From the NCBI RefSeq assembly GCF_022533585.1, contig NZ_CP092827.1, forward strand, positions 970,001 to 1,034,000: a DNA stretch of 64,000 nt, written 5' to 3'. The notes under the pieces are model-generated. The model ran no database searches and was not told the DNA's origin. It saw only the letters and a program-made list of their open reading frames with translations. Positions 8,130 to 17,889 of the stretch are shown piece by piece. The DNA is from Pseudomonas sp. LS.1a. Its GTDB lineage: Bacteria; Pseudomonadota; Gammaproteobacteria; Pseudomonadales; Pseudomonadaceae. Every line of letters begins with the position of its first letter. Position 1 is the stretch's first letter. A program made the translations under genes and the position numbers.

Positions 8130-10559
8130 GTGAACAACAACAAGCCCTTTCCACGCTTCCGCGCTCTGGCGCTGGCCCTGGCGGTCAGTGCCGTGGCCGT
8201 CAACGGCCAGGCCGCAGAGGCCGGCAGCACCATCCAGATCCAGGCCCAACCCTTGGCTTCGGCGCTGAACCAGCTGGGCCAGCAGACCAACCTGCAGCTG
8301 TTCTTCAGCCCCGAACTGGTGGCCGGCAAGCAAGCCCCGGCGGTGTCCGGCCAGCTGGCGCCCGAGCAGGCGCTGCAGCAGCTGCTGCAAGGCAGCGGCC
8401 TGACCTACGAGATGTCCCAGGGCACCGTGGTGGTCAAGCCGGCGCAGGCTGATGGCACCTTCACCACTGGCAGCCTGGAACTGGCGCCCACCGACATCAA
8501 GGTGGTGGGTGACTGGCTGGGCGATGCCCAGCAGAGCGTGGTGCAGAACCACCCCGGCGCGCGCACGGTGGTGCGCCGCGAGGCGATGGTGGAGAAGGGC
8601 GCAATGAACGTGCGCGATGTGCTGCGCGGCATCCCGGGCGTGCAGGTGCAGGACTCCAACGGCACCGGCGGCAGCGACCTGTCGCTGAACGTGGGCGTTC
8701 GCGGCCTGACTTCACGCCTGTCGCCACGCTCCACGGTACTGATCGACGGTATCCCGGCCGCTTTCGCGCCCTATGGGCAGCCGCAGTTGTCGATGGCGCC
8801 GATTTCCTCGGGCAACCTCGACAGCATCGACGTGGTACGTGGCGCCGGTTCCGTGCGTTATGGCCCGCAGAACGTCGGCGGGGTGATCAACTTCGTTACC
8901 CGGGCGATCCCGGAGAAGGCCTCGGCGGAGCTGTCCACCACCCTGGAAACCTCCCGGCATGGTGGCTGGAAGCATACCGAATCGGCCTTCGTCGGCGGCA
9001 CGGCGGACAACGGCATGGGTGTGGCGCTGCTGTACACCGGGGTGAATGGCAACGGCTACCGTGAAAGCAACAACGGCAACGATATCGATGACGTCATCCT
9101 CAAGACCCACTGGGCGCCGACTGACGTCGACGAGTTCTGGCTCAACTTCCACTATTACGATGGCCGTGCCGACATGCCCGGCGGCCTGACCCAGGCCCAG
9201 TACGACAGCAACCCGTACCAGTCGCTGCGCGACTACGACTACTTCGCCGGCCGGCGCAAGGATGTGTCGTTCAAGTGGCAGCGGCAGCTCGACGACGCCA
9301 CCCAGTTCGAAGTGCTGACCTACTACACCGACAGCTTCCGCGGCAGCGCCATTGCCTCGCGCGACATGAAGACCCTGTCGTCGTACCCGCGCAACTACCA
9401 CACCTTCGCCATCGAACCACGGCTGTCGCGGATCTTCTTCGCCGGCCCGACCACCCAGGAAGTCAGCGTGGGTTACCGCTACCTGAAGGAAGCGATGCGT
9501 GAGCAGTCGACCCGCCTGGCGCTGATCGACAATGTGCCGACGCCAACCCCGACCTCCGACGGCCATGTGTTCCAGGACCGCAGTGGCGGTACCGAGGCCA
9601 GCGCCTACTACATCGACGACAAGATCGACGTGGGTAACTGGACCATCACCCCGGGCATCCGCTTCGAGCACATCAACACCGACTGGCGCGACCGCCCGGT
9701 GCTCGGTGCCAACGGCCAGCCGGTGCCAGAGAAGAAACGCAGCATCACCAGCAACGAGCCGCTGCCGGCGCTGAGCGTGATGTACCACCTCTCCGATGCG
9801 TGGAAGTTGTTCGCCAACTACGAGACCTCGTTTGGCAGCCTGCAGTACTTCCAGCTGGGCCAGGGCGGTACTGGCAACAGCACGGCCAATGGCCTGGAAC
9901 CGGAAAAGGCCAAGACCTACGAAATCGGTACCCGCTATGACAATGGCGCCTTTGCCGGTGAGCTGACGGCGTTCTACATCGACTTCGACGACGAACTGCA
10001 GTACATCAGCAACGACGTGGGTTGGACCAACCTCGGCGCGACCAAGCACCAGGGTATCGAGGCTTCGGTGCGCTATGACCTGGCGGGGCTTGACCCGCGC
10101 CTGGAAGGGCTGTCGGTGAGCGGTGGCTACACCTATACCCGCGCTACTTATGAAGGGGACATTCCTGGCTTCAAGGGCCGTGACCTGCCGTTCTATTCAC
10201 GCCAGGTGGCCACTGCCGGGGTGCGCTACGCGGTCAACCACTGGACCTGGAACCTGGATGCCTACGCCCAATCCAAACAGCGTGCACCGGGTACGGGGAT
10301 CAATGCCGATGGCAGCTTCAACGGCGACTACATCACCGAGCCGAGTGCGGACGGGCAGTTCGGCGACATTCCGGGTTACGTGACCTGGCATGCGCGTGGC
10401 GGCTATGAGTTCGGACCGGAAATGTCCAACCTGAAGTTGGCGGCGGGGGTGAAGAACCTGTTCGACAAGCAGTACTTCACCCGCTCCAGCGACAACAATG
10501 CCGGCATCTATGTGGGTGAGCCACGGACCTTCTATGTGCAGGCCAGTGTAGGGTTCTGA
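8130..10559 (+). CDS. fecA: TonB-dependent ferric citrate receptor FecA
   Basis: An 809-residue outer-membrane transducer receptor. It starts at GTG with an AGGAAG ribosome site, and the signal peptide runs to about A28. The STN signalling domain (about 35-85, LASALNQLGQQTNLQLFF) contacts FecR. The plug and barrel share long blocks with E. coli FecA, for example VVGDWLGDA, DGIPAAFAPYGQPQLS, RYGPQNVGGVINFVTRAIP, DDKIDVGNWTITPG and GVKNLFDKQYF. It ends in GF. The resemblance is strong enough to name it FecA rather than a generic TonB receptor. Expression should need FecI plus ferric citrate and low iron. Confidence 0.95.
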   Translation: MNNNKPFPRFRALALALAVSAVAVNGQAAEAGSTIQIQAQPLASALNQLGQQTNLQLFFSPELVAGKQAPAVSGQLAPEQALQQLLQGSGLTYEMSQGTVVVKPAQADGTFTTGSLELAPTDIKVVGDWLGDAQQSVVQNHPGARTVVRREAMVEKGAMNVRDVLRGIPGVQVQDSNGTGGSDLSLNVGVRGLTSRLSPRSTVLIDGIPAAFAPYGQPQLSMAPISSGNLDSIDVVRGAGSVRYGPQNVGGVINFVTRAIPEKASAELSTTLETSRHGGWKHTESAFVGGTADNGMGVALLYTGVNGNGYRESNNGNDIDDVILKTHWAPTDVDEFWLNFHYYDGRADMPGGLTQAQYDSNPYQSLRDYDYFAGRRKDVSFKWQRQLDDATQFEVLTYYTDSFRGSAIASRDMKTLSSYPRNYHTFAIEPRLSRIFFAGPTTQEVSVGYRYLKEAMREQSTRLALIDNVPTPTPTSDGHVFQDRSGGTEASAYYIDDKIDVGNWTITPGIRFEHINTDWRDRPVLGANGQPVPEKKRSITSNEPLPALSVMYHLSDAWKLFANYETSFGSLQYFQLGQGGTGNSTANGLEPEKAKTYEIGTRYDNGAFAGELTAFYIDFDDELQYISNDVGWTNLGATKHQGIEASVRYDLAGLDPRLEGLSVSGGYTYTRATYEGDIPGFKGRDLPFYSRQVATAGVRYAVNHWTWNLDAYAQSKQRAPGTGINADGSFNGDYITEPSADGQFGDIPGYVTWHARGGYEFGPEMSNLKLAAGVKNLFDKQYFTRSSDNNAGIYVGEPRTFYVQASVGF

Positions 10560-10566
10560 CACCGCG

Positions 10567-10664
10567 TCGCCTGTTCGCGGGTGAACCCGCTCCCACAGGT
10601 ATCGCGCAGGTCATCAGCTTGCGCAGTCCCTGTGGGAGCGGGTTTACCCGCGAAGAGGCCGATT
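10567..10664. repeat. REP pair (BIME) after fecA
   Basis: Inverted REP cores at 10573-10598 and 10628-10658 lie between the convergent fecA and osmoprotectant ATPase genes. The inner spacer also contains a short inverted repeat (GCGCAG/CTGCGC-like). Confidence 0.9.
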
Positions 10665-11821
10665 CAGGAAATCACCGCCTCGGCCGGCGAAACGATGCTG
10701 GTCTTGGCCCCCCGCGAACGCCCCGAACTCAGGTAAGCCGCAATCGACTCCTGGGTCACTTCACCCAGGAACACCTGCTCGGCATCCAGCACCGGCAGCC
10801 ACGCCCGGTTGAATTCGTACATCCGCGACAACAGGATGCGCAAATGCTCATCATGCGCCGCGGTTGCATTGAACGGCCGCAGGAAGTCGCCACAGGTCCC
10901 TTGCTGGCGATGCATATCACGCCGGCGCACGTAGCCCAGTGCCTTGTTCTGCGCATCGGTCACCACCACGTAACGGCGGTCGTGCTCGTCCAGCAGCTCC
11001 AGCGCATCGCTCACCGGCGTCTGCGGGCTCACCGATGGCGCGTTGTCTGCCGCATCCTCGGCACGCACCAGCAGCAGGCGCTTGAGGGTGCTGTCCTGGC
11101 CGACGAAGTTGCTGACGAACTCATCCGCCGGATGCGCCAGCAGGGTGTCCGGGTGGTCCAGCTGCAACAGCTTGCCGGCACGGAAAATGGCGATCTTGTC
11201 GCCCAGCTTGATCGCTTCGTCGATGTCGTGGCTGACCATGATCACCGTCTTGTTCAGCGCCCGCTGCATCTCGAAGAACTCGTTCTGGATCATCTCGCGG
11301 TTGATCGGGTCGACCGCGCCGAACGGCTCGTCCATCAGCAGCACCGGCGCTTCCGCCGCCAAGGCGCGGATCACGCCGATACGCTGCTGCTGGCCACCGG
11401 ACAGCTCGCGCGGGTAGCGTTGCAGGTACTGCTTGGGCTCCAGCTTGATCATGTGCATCAGCTCGCGGGCGCGTTCATGGCACTTCTGTTTGTCCCAGCC
11501 GAGCAGGCGCGGCACCACGGTGATGTTCTCCTCGATGGTCATGTTGGGGAACAGGCCGATCTGCTGGATCACGTAGCCGATGTGCCGGCGCAGGGTGACT
11601 TCGTCCAGCCCGGTGGTGTCTTCGCCATTGATGAACACCTGGCCGGAAGTGGGGGTGATCAGGCGGTTGATCATTTTCAGGGTAGTGCTCTTGCCGCAGC
11701 CCGAGGGGCCGAGGAACACGCAGATTTCCCCTTCGTTGACGGTGAGGCTTACCGCGTCGACGGCTTTGACGTCCTTGCCGTTGACGTTGAAGGTTTTGCT
11801 GAGGTTCTTCAGTTCGATCAT
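10664..11821 (-). CDS. Osmoprotectant (glycine betaine/choline type) ABC transporter ATP-binding protein
   Basis: A 385-residue ATPase of the OpuCA/OsmV/ProV family. The Walker A motif GPSGCGKST is near residue 38, LSGGQQQR is the signature, and the Walker B motif is LLMDEPFGAVDP. A C-terminal region (about 255-370) resembles a tandem CBS module (ALELLDEHDRRYVVVTDAQ, RAWLPVLDAEQ). In this family that module senses ionic strength or cyclic di-AMP. It is the last gene of a four-gene minus-strand operon (permease, binding protein, permease, ATPase) and overlaps the preceding permease by four bases. Betaine, choline or carnitine are plausible substrates. Which one cannot be read from sequence. 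Confidence 0.92.
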   Translation of the reverse strand: MIELKNLSKTFNVNGKDVKAVDAVSLTVNEGEICVFLGPSGCGKSTTLKMINRLITPTSGQVFINGEDTTGLDEVTLRRHIGYVIQQIGLFPNMTIEENITVVPRLLGWDKQKCHERARELMHMIKLEPKQYLQRYPRELSGGQQQRIGVIRALAAEAPVLLMDEPFGAVDPINREMIQNEFFEMQRALNKTVIMVSHDIDEAIKLGDKIAIFRAGKLLQLDHPDTLLAHPADEFVSNFVGQDSTLKRLLLVRAEDAADNAPSVSPQTPVSDALELLDEHDRRYVVVTDAQNKALGYVRRRDMHRQQGTCGDFLRPFNATAAHDEHLRILLSRMYEFNRAWLPVLDAEQVFLGEVTQESIAAYLSSGRSRGAKTSIVSPAEAVIS

Positions 11822-12471
11822 GAGCGCAGTCCTTCTGGAGTCAGGGCACGTTGCAGGGTTTGCAGCAGCAGGTCGGCGATGATCGCCAGCAGGCTGACCA
11901 GCACGGCGCCGACCAGCAGCATCGACATGTCGCTGCGGCTGATGGAGGTAAGGATGAGTACGCCGAGGCCGCCGGCGCCGATGGTGGCGGCGATGGTCAT
12001 GACGCCGATGTTCATCACCACGGCGGTGCGCACGCCGGCGAGAATCACCGGCACGGCGATGGGCAGTTCGACCATGCGCAGGCGCTGGCCGAAGGTCATG
12101 CCGATGCCGCGCGCGGCTTCACGGATGCCGGGCTCGACGTTGGTCAGGGCCAGGTAGGTGTTGCGCAGGATCGGCAGCAGTGAATAGAGGAACACCGCAG
12201 TGATCGCCGGCAGCGGCCCGAGGCCCTGGCCGAACCTGGAGTAGAACGGCAGCAGCAGGCCGAACAGGGCGATGGACGGGATGGTCAGCAGCACCGTGGC
12301 ACTGGCCTGCAATGGGCCGGCGACGGCCGGGAAGCGGGTCATCAGGATGCCCAGCGGTACGCCGACGATGATCGCCAGGCCCACGGCGACGCCGACCAGC
12401 ATGATGTGTTGCCAGGTCAGATGCAGCACCTGGGCCCAGTCCAGATGGTTGAAGGTATCGATCAGGTTCAT
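11818..12471 (-). CDS. Osmoprotectant ABC transporter permease
   Basis: A 217-residue inner-membrane permease of the OpuCB/OsmW (BPD_transp_1) family with five to six helices. The EAA-type coupling loop reads EAARGIGMTFGQRLRMVELPIAVPVILAG (about 135-163). It overlaps both neighbours by four bases (with the binding-protein gene at 12468-12471 and the ATPase gene at 11818-11821), so all are translationally coupled. It pairs with the second permease at 13396-14109 to form the membrane channel. Confidence 0.92.
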   Translation of the reverse strand: MNLIDTFNHLDWAQVLHLTWQHIMLVGVAVGLAIIVGVPLGILMTRFPAVAGPLQASATVLLTIPSIALFGLLLPFYSRFGQGLGPLPAITAVFLYSLLPILRNTYLALTNVEPGIREAARGIGMTFGQRLRMVELPIAVPVILAGVRTAVVMNIGVMTIAATIGAGGLGVLILTSISRSDMSMLLVGAVLVSLLAIIADLLLQTLQRALTPEGLRS

Positions 12472-13382
12472 GGCTGGCCCTCGCTGTTCAGTGGATGCTC
12501 ACGCAGGAAAGCGGCAGCCACGGCGGTCGGGTTCTGGTGCTCGACATCGACCTTGGCGTTGAGCTGGCGCATGGTTGCGTCATCCAGTTGCTCGGCCAGT
12601 GGCTTGAGCAGGCCGGCCAGCTGCGGGTTGGCGTCGAGCACGGCTTTGCGCACCACCGGCGCGGCGGTGTAGTCGGGGAAGTAGTGCTTGTCGTCTTCCA
12701 GCAACTTGAGGTTGAACGCGTTCAGGCGGCCATCGGTGGTGTACACCAGGCCGGCGAACACCTGGTTGTTGTGCATGGCGGTGTAGACCAGGCCGGCATC
12801 CATCTGGCGGATGTTGGCGCGGCCCACTTGCAAGTCGTACATCGCCTTCAGGCCGACCAGGCCGTCCGGGCGGTTGGCGAACTCGGTGTCCAGCGCCACC
12901 AGGTGGTTGCGTCGGCTTTCGTCACGCAGCACCTGGTTGAGGTCGCTGATCGAGTTGATCTGTGGATAAGCCTCGGCGACCTGCTTGGGCAGGCCCAGCG
13001 CGTAGGTGTTGCTGAACTTCGACGGGGTCAGCCAGATCAAGCCTTTCTTCGCGTCCAGTGCCTTGACCTTGGCGTAGGTGGCCTCGGCACTGGGCATGCG
13101 CTCATCGATATGGTTGTACGACACCAGTGACACGCCGGTGTATTCCCACATCAGGTCGAGCTGGCCGGTTTCCTGGGCCTGGCGCGCGATGCTGCTGCCA
13201 AGGCCGCTGGTGACGCGCACGTCAAAACCGTTGGCGCGCAGGTATTGCGCGGTGATTTCGGCGAGCACGGTCTGTTCGGTGAACACCCGCGCGCCGATGC
13301 GGATCAGCGGTTTTTCCGCTGCCTGGGCAAATCCTGCGAACAGCAGGGCCGCGCCCAGCAGCAAGGCGATTTTCTTGTTCAT
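12468..13382 (-). CDS. Osmoprotectant ABC transporter substrate-binding protein
   Basis: A 304-residue periplasmic binding protein of the OpuAC/OsmF (YehZ) type. The signal peptide is residues 1-20 (MNKKIALLLGAALLFAGFAQA). Mature motifs include IRIGARVFTEQTVLAEI and the aromatic DLMWEYTGVSL typical of quaternary-amine binders. The frame opens ten codons earlier, but the ATG at 13382 has a GAGGGAA site and begins the signal peptide, so I use it. It lies 13 bases after the upstream permease stop. Glycine betaine or a related compound is the likely ligand. Confidence 0.92.
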   Translation of the reverse strand: MNKKIALLLGAALLFAGFAQAAEKPLIRIGARVFTEQTVLAEITAQYLRANGFDVRVTSGLGSSIARQAQETGQLDLMWEYTGVSLVSYNHIDERMPSAEATYAKVKALDAKKGLIWLTPSKFSNTYALGLPKQVAEAYPQINSISDLNQVLRDESRRNHLVALDTEFANRPDGLVGLKAMYDLQVGRANIRQMDAGLVYTAMHNNQVFAGLVYTTDGRLNAFNLKLLEDDKHYFPDYTAAPVVRKAVLDANPQLAGLLKPLAEQLDDATMRQLNAKVDVEHQNPTAVAAAFLREHPLNSEGQP

Positions 13383-13395
13383 ACGTTCCCTCTTG

Positions 13396-14109
13396 TTATC
13401 CAGCCAGGCCACGTTCCAGCCAGCGCTTGCTGGAGAAACTCACCGCCGCGTCCAGCACCAGCGCCAGCAGCGCGGTGCAGGCGGCACCCAGCAGCAGCTG
13501 TGGCTGGTTGTTCAGGGCGATGCCGGGGAAGATCAGGCTGCCCAGGCTGTTGGCGCCGATCAGGAAGGCCAGCGGTGCGGTGCCCACGTTCAGCGCCAGG
13601 GCCACGCGCACGCCGCCGACGATGATCGGCACGGCGTTGGGCAACTCAACCTGCCAGAGTTGCTGGCGCGGGGTCATGCCGATGCCGGTGGCGGCTTCCT
13701 TGAGCGAGGCGGGGACGTTTTTCAGGCCCTCGTAGGTGTTGCGCACGATGGGCAGGAGGGAGGCGAGGAACAGGGCGAAGATTGCAGGCCCGGCGCCGAT
13801 GCCCAGGATACTCAGGGCGATGGCCAGAACGGCCAGGGGAGGGATGGTGTTGCCAACGTTGAACAACTGCATGAAGCGCTCGGCTTTGTCGACCCGCTGC
13901 GGTCGACTTAACGCAATGCCGGCGGGGATGCCCACGGCCAGCGCCGCCGCCATCGAAGCCAGCACCAGGACCAGGTGCGCTTGCAGGTAGAACCCAAGAT
14001 CGTCGCGATAACGCGTGATCGTGTCGATGCCGATCCAGTGGACCAGCAGGGCCAGGATGACGAGCACGGCGGCCCATCCCAACAGCCCTTTTCCGTAGCG
14101 TTTTGCCAC
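13396..14109 (-). CDS. Osmoprotectant ABC transporter permease (first gene of operon)
   Basis: A 237-residue permease, paralogous to the one at 11818-12471. The coupling loop is EAATGIGMTPRQQLWQVELPNAVPIIVGG. I start it at the GTG at 14109 because a perfect AAGGAG lies seven bases upstream. The frame stays open to an upstream ATG at 14196, but that would add an unrelated Arg/Pro-rich tail before the first helix. It is preceded by a leader of roughly 250-300 bases carrying a terminator-like hairpin. Confidence 0.9.
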   Translation of the reverse strand: MAKRYGKGLLGWAAVLVILALLVHWIGIDTITRYRDDLGFYLQAHLVLVLASMAAALAVGIPAGIALSRPQRVDKAERFMQLFNVGNTIPPLAVLAIALSILGIGAGPAIFALFLASLLPIVRNTYEGLKNVPASLKEAATGIGMTPRQQLWQVELPNAVPIIVGGVRVALALNVGTAPLAFLIGANSLGSLIFPGIALNNQPQLLLGAACTALLALVLDAAVSFSSKRWLERGLAG

Positions 14110-14260
14110 AGGCGGACTCCTTGTGTAGTCGGCGAGCACACTTCTTGGTTGCCGGCCAGTCCTGGCGGCGGGTGGTGTGTTCGCGAGTAGCAGCATGACG
14201 CACGCCGAAGGCTGCGATCAGGCCATGAGCCGAACCCCGTCGGGCCCGAAAATGCTGATG

Positions 14261-14296
14261 AAAACAGCTCCCCAACCGAAGCGGGTTGCAGGGGAG
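14261..14296 (-). terminator. Terminator-like hairpin in the leader of the osmoprotectant operon (possible attenuator)
   Basis: On the minus strand, stem CTCCC/GGGAG plus CAACC/GGTTG with a small bulge and six-base loop is followed shortly by TTTT (complement of 14261-14264). It lies about 150 bases upstream of the first permease start, in the direction of its transcription. Confidence 0.5.
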
Positions 14297-14476
14297 TGGA
14301 CGTCTCCGTGGGTGTAAAGGTTCCCATCTGGGGCGGCATTTGGCCAGTGCTAATCACTGGGTGTATCGAAATATGGCGAGAAAAAACAGCGTATTGATTC
14401 GCTACAAGCGTTGAAATAACTGACCTGTGGCCATTTATCGTGATAAAGCGATTGCCTGTGGAATCGGCTTTGCCTG

Positions 14477-14582
14477 AGCCGGCCCTTTCGCGGGTAAACC
14501 CGCTCCCACAGGGACTGCACCGCACCTGGACGCTGTGCAGTCCCTGTGGGAGCGGGTTTACCCGCGAAGAGGCCGGCACAGC
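14477..14582. repeat. REP pair (BIME) with extended arms upstream of prfC
   Basis: The inverted cores extend inward with CAGGGACTGCAC/GTGCAGTCCCTG. The two arms are therefore complementary over more than 40 bases around a loop of about 14. Confidence 0.93.
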
Positions 14583-14666
14583 ACCACTCATTCCTCAGGT
14601 TTTGGTCCCGGCCCAACTTCAGGTATGATATCGCCCCTTTTAAATCCCCCAGTCAGGCGATTTCCC

Positions 14667-16250
<1,584 letters not shown>

Positions 16251-16271
16251 TTTTCGAGAGCCTGCCAACTG

Positions 16272-16374
16272 ACCCTGTGGGAGCGGGTTCACCCGCGAAT
16301 GCGTCGGTGAATTCAATATCGCATTCGCGGCGGTTCGGCGCTCCGATGAACCCGCTCCCACAGGGACCGTGCTA
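16272..16374. repeat. REP pair with unusual inner palindrome after prfC
   Basis: Outer arms CCTGTGGGAGCGGGTTC and GAACCCGCTCCCACAGG face each other. An inner CGCGAATGCG/CGCATTCGCG inverted repeat gives a second stem. The right-hand REP core is interrupted (CGGTTCGGCGCTCCGATGAACCC). Confidence 0.8.
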
Positions 16375-16383
16375 AGACCGAAA

Positions 16384-17463
16384 TTAATTCCCGGCCTTGA
16401 TACTGGTCCAGATCCGGGTTCTGATACGGTCGATCTTCGCCGGCATTGCCTCCAGCGCATACAGCTTGCCCATCACTTCCTCGCTCGGGTAAACCATCGT
16501 GTTGTCCTTCATCGCCGGTTCCACGAGCCCGTCCGCTTCGAGGTTGCCGTTGGCGTACTGCACATGGTTGCTGATGTTGGCCATCACCTGCGGCTGCAGC
16601 AGGTAGTTCATGTAGGCATACCCGGCCTTTTCATCCGGCGCATCGGCCGGCATGGCGACCATGTCGAACCACATCGGCGCGCCTTCCTTCGGGATCGAGT
16701 ACCCCACGTTCACTCCGTTCTTCGCTTCTTCGGCGCGATTCTTCGCCTGCAGCACATCCCCCGAGAAACCCACCACCACGCAGATATCGCCATTGGCCAG
16801 GTCGCCGGTGTACTTCGATGAGTGGAAGTAGCTGATGTACGGCCGCACCTGCATCAACAGCGCCTTGGCCTTGTCGTAGTCCGCCGGGTTCTGGCTGTGG
16901 TGCGGCAGGCCCAGGTAGTGCAGGGCGATCGGCAACAGTTCGGGGCCGTTGTCCAGCACGGCGACGCCGCAGGTTTTCAGCTTGCTCATGTATTCGGGCT
17001 TGAAGATCAGGTCCCATGAGTCCAGTGGCGCGTTGTCCCCGAGCACCGCCTTGACCTTGTCGATGTTGTAGCCGATACCGGTGCTGCCCCACAGGTAGGG
17101 GAAGCCGTACTGGTTGCCCGGGTCGTTCACCTCCAGCGCCTTGAGCAGCACCGGGTTGAGGTTGTGCCAGTTGGGCAGTTGCGACTTGTCCAGGCGCTTG
17201 AGGGCCTTGCCCTGGATCTGCCGGGCCATGAAATGGTTGGATGGAAACACCACGTCGTAGCCGGAGTTGCCGGTCATCAGCTTGCCGTCGAGGGTTTCGT
17301 TGCTGTCGTAAACATCGTAGGTGGGCACGATACCGCTGGCTTGCTGGAAGTTCTTCAGTGTGTCGGGGGCGACGTAGCTGGACCAGTTGTAGATCTTCAC
17401 CGTTTCGGCGGCGCCGGCCACGCTGGCGGCCAGCATCAGGGGGGCGAGAAGGAGCGTGCGCAT
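16384..17463 (-). CDS. Polyamine-type ABC transporter substrate-binding protein (PotF-like, orphan)
   Basis: This encodes 359 residues with a signal peptide of about 19 (MRTLLLAPLMLAASVAGAA). The mature protein begins ETVKIYNWSSYVAPDTLKNF, the PotF/SpuD putrescine/spermidine-binding signature. SGYDVVFPSNHFMARQIQ and YLWGSTGIGYN also match the family. It is the last gene of a minus-strand set with a cupin and an FAD oxidoreductase. No permease or ATPase is next to it, so it must share a transporter encoded elsewhere or act as a sensor. Putrescine or spermidine binding is inferred from family only. Confidence 0.88.
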   Translation of the reverse strand: MRTLLLAPLMLAASVAGAAETVKIYNWSSYVAPDTLKNFQQASGIVPTYDVYDSNETLDGKLMTGNSGYDVVFPSNHFMARQIQGKALKRLDKSQLPNWHNLNPVLLKALEVNDPGNQYGFPYLWGSTGIGYNIDKVKAVLGDNAPLDSWDLIFKPEYMSKLKTCGVAVLDNGPELLPIALHYLGLPHHSQNPADYDKAKALLMQVRPYISYFHSSKYTGDLANGDICVVVGFSGDVLQAKNRAEEAKNGVNVGYSIPKEGAPMWFDMVAMPADAPDEKAGYAYMNYLLQPQVMANISNHVQYANGNLEADGLVEPAMKDNTMVYPSEEVMGKLYALEAMPAKIDRIRTRIWTSIKAGN

Positions 17464-17515
17464 GTCGGGGTTACCTTGCTTTGTCTGTTGTTGTCGAAGG
17501 CAGGCGATCAGCGGA

Positions 17516-17857
17516 TCAGAAAATAAGGACGTAGGTCTTGCGCACGGTCTCCTGGATGTCCCAGGTGCCGGTGCTGTTGGCCGGTAGCATCAGTGCGTCT
17601 CCGGCTTCTATGAGCAGCGGCTTGCCACCGTCGGGGGTGAAGGTGCAGCGGCCCTTGATGAAATGGCAGAACTCCTGCTGCACGATCTGCCGCCGCCAGC
17701 GCCCGGGGGTGCACTCCCAGATGCCGGTTTCGACGCCGTCGCTGCGTTCCACGCAGGTGACCGAGGTCACCGCCACGGGCTCGCCGAGTGGTACCGCAAC
17801 GGGGTTGGAGCTATCCAGCACGGCGCTGTCGCTGTTCTTGAACTGGGTGATGTTCAT
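17516..17857 (-). CDS. Small cupin-domain protein
   Basis: A 113-residue single-domain cupin (Cupin_3-like). It contains GIWECTPGRWRRQI, EFCHFIKGRCTFTPDGG and an AGDALMLPANSTGTWDI block. Cupins of this kind sit beside polyamine and amino-acid catabolic oxidoreductases and may bind small ligands or metal. The function here is unknown. The frame runs open far upstream, but the ATG at 17857 begins the domain and fits the gap to the upstream gene. It lies 52 bases before the PotF-like gene. Confidence 0.85.
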   Translation of the reverse strand: MNITQFKNSDSAVLDSSNPVAVPLGEPVAVTSVTCVERSDGVETGIWECTPGRWRRQIVQQEFCHFIKGRCTFTPDGGKPLLIEAGDALMLPANSTGTWDIQETVRKTYVLIF

Positions 17858-17889
17858 GACCGGTGAATCCTGTGTCGGGGAAAGGGAAG

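Larger units (their letters stand above)
14110..14666. other. Divergent intergenic region: osmoprotectant operon leader, REP pair and prfC promoter region
   Basis: This region of about 560 bases has no credible gene. From left to right it holds the betaine-operon leader with a terminator-like hairpin, a small hairpin CCAGTG/CACTGG near 14344-14360, a long REP pair, and the short prfC leader. Confidence 0.7.
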
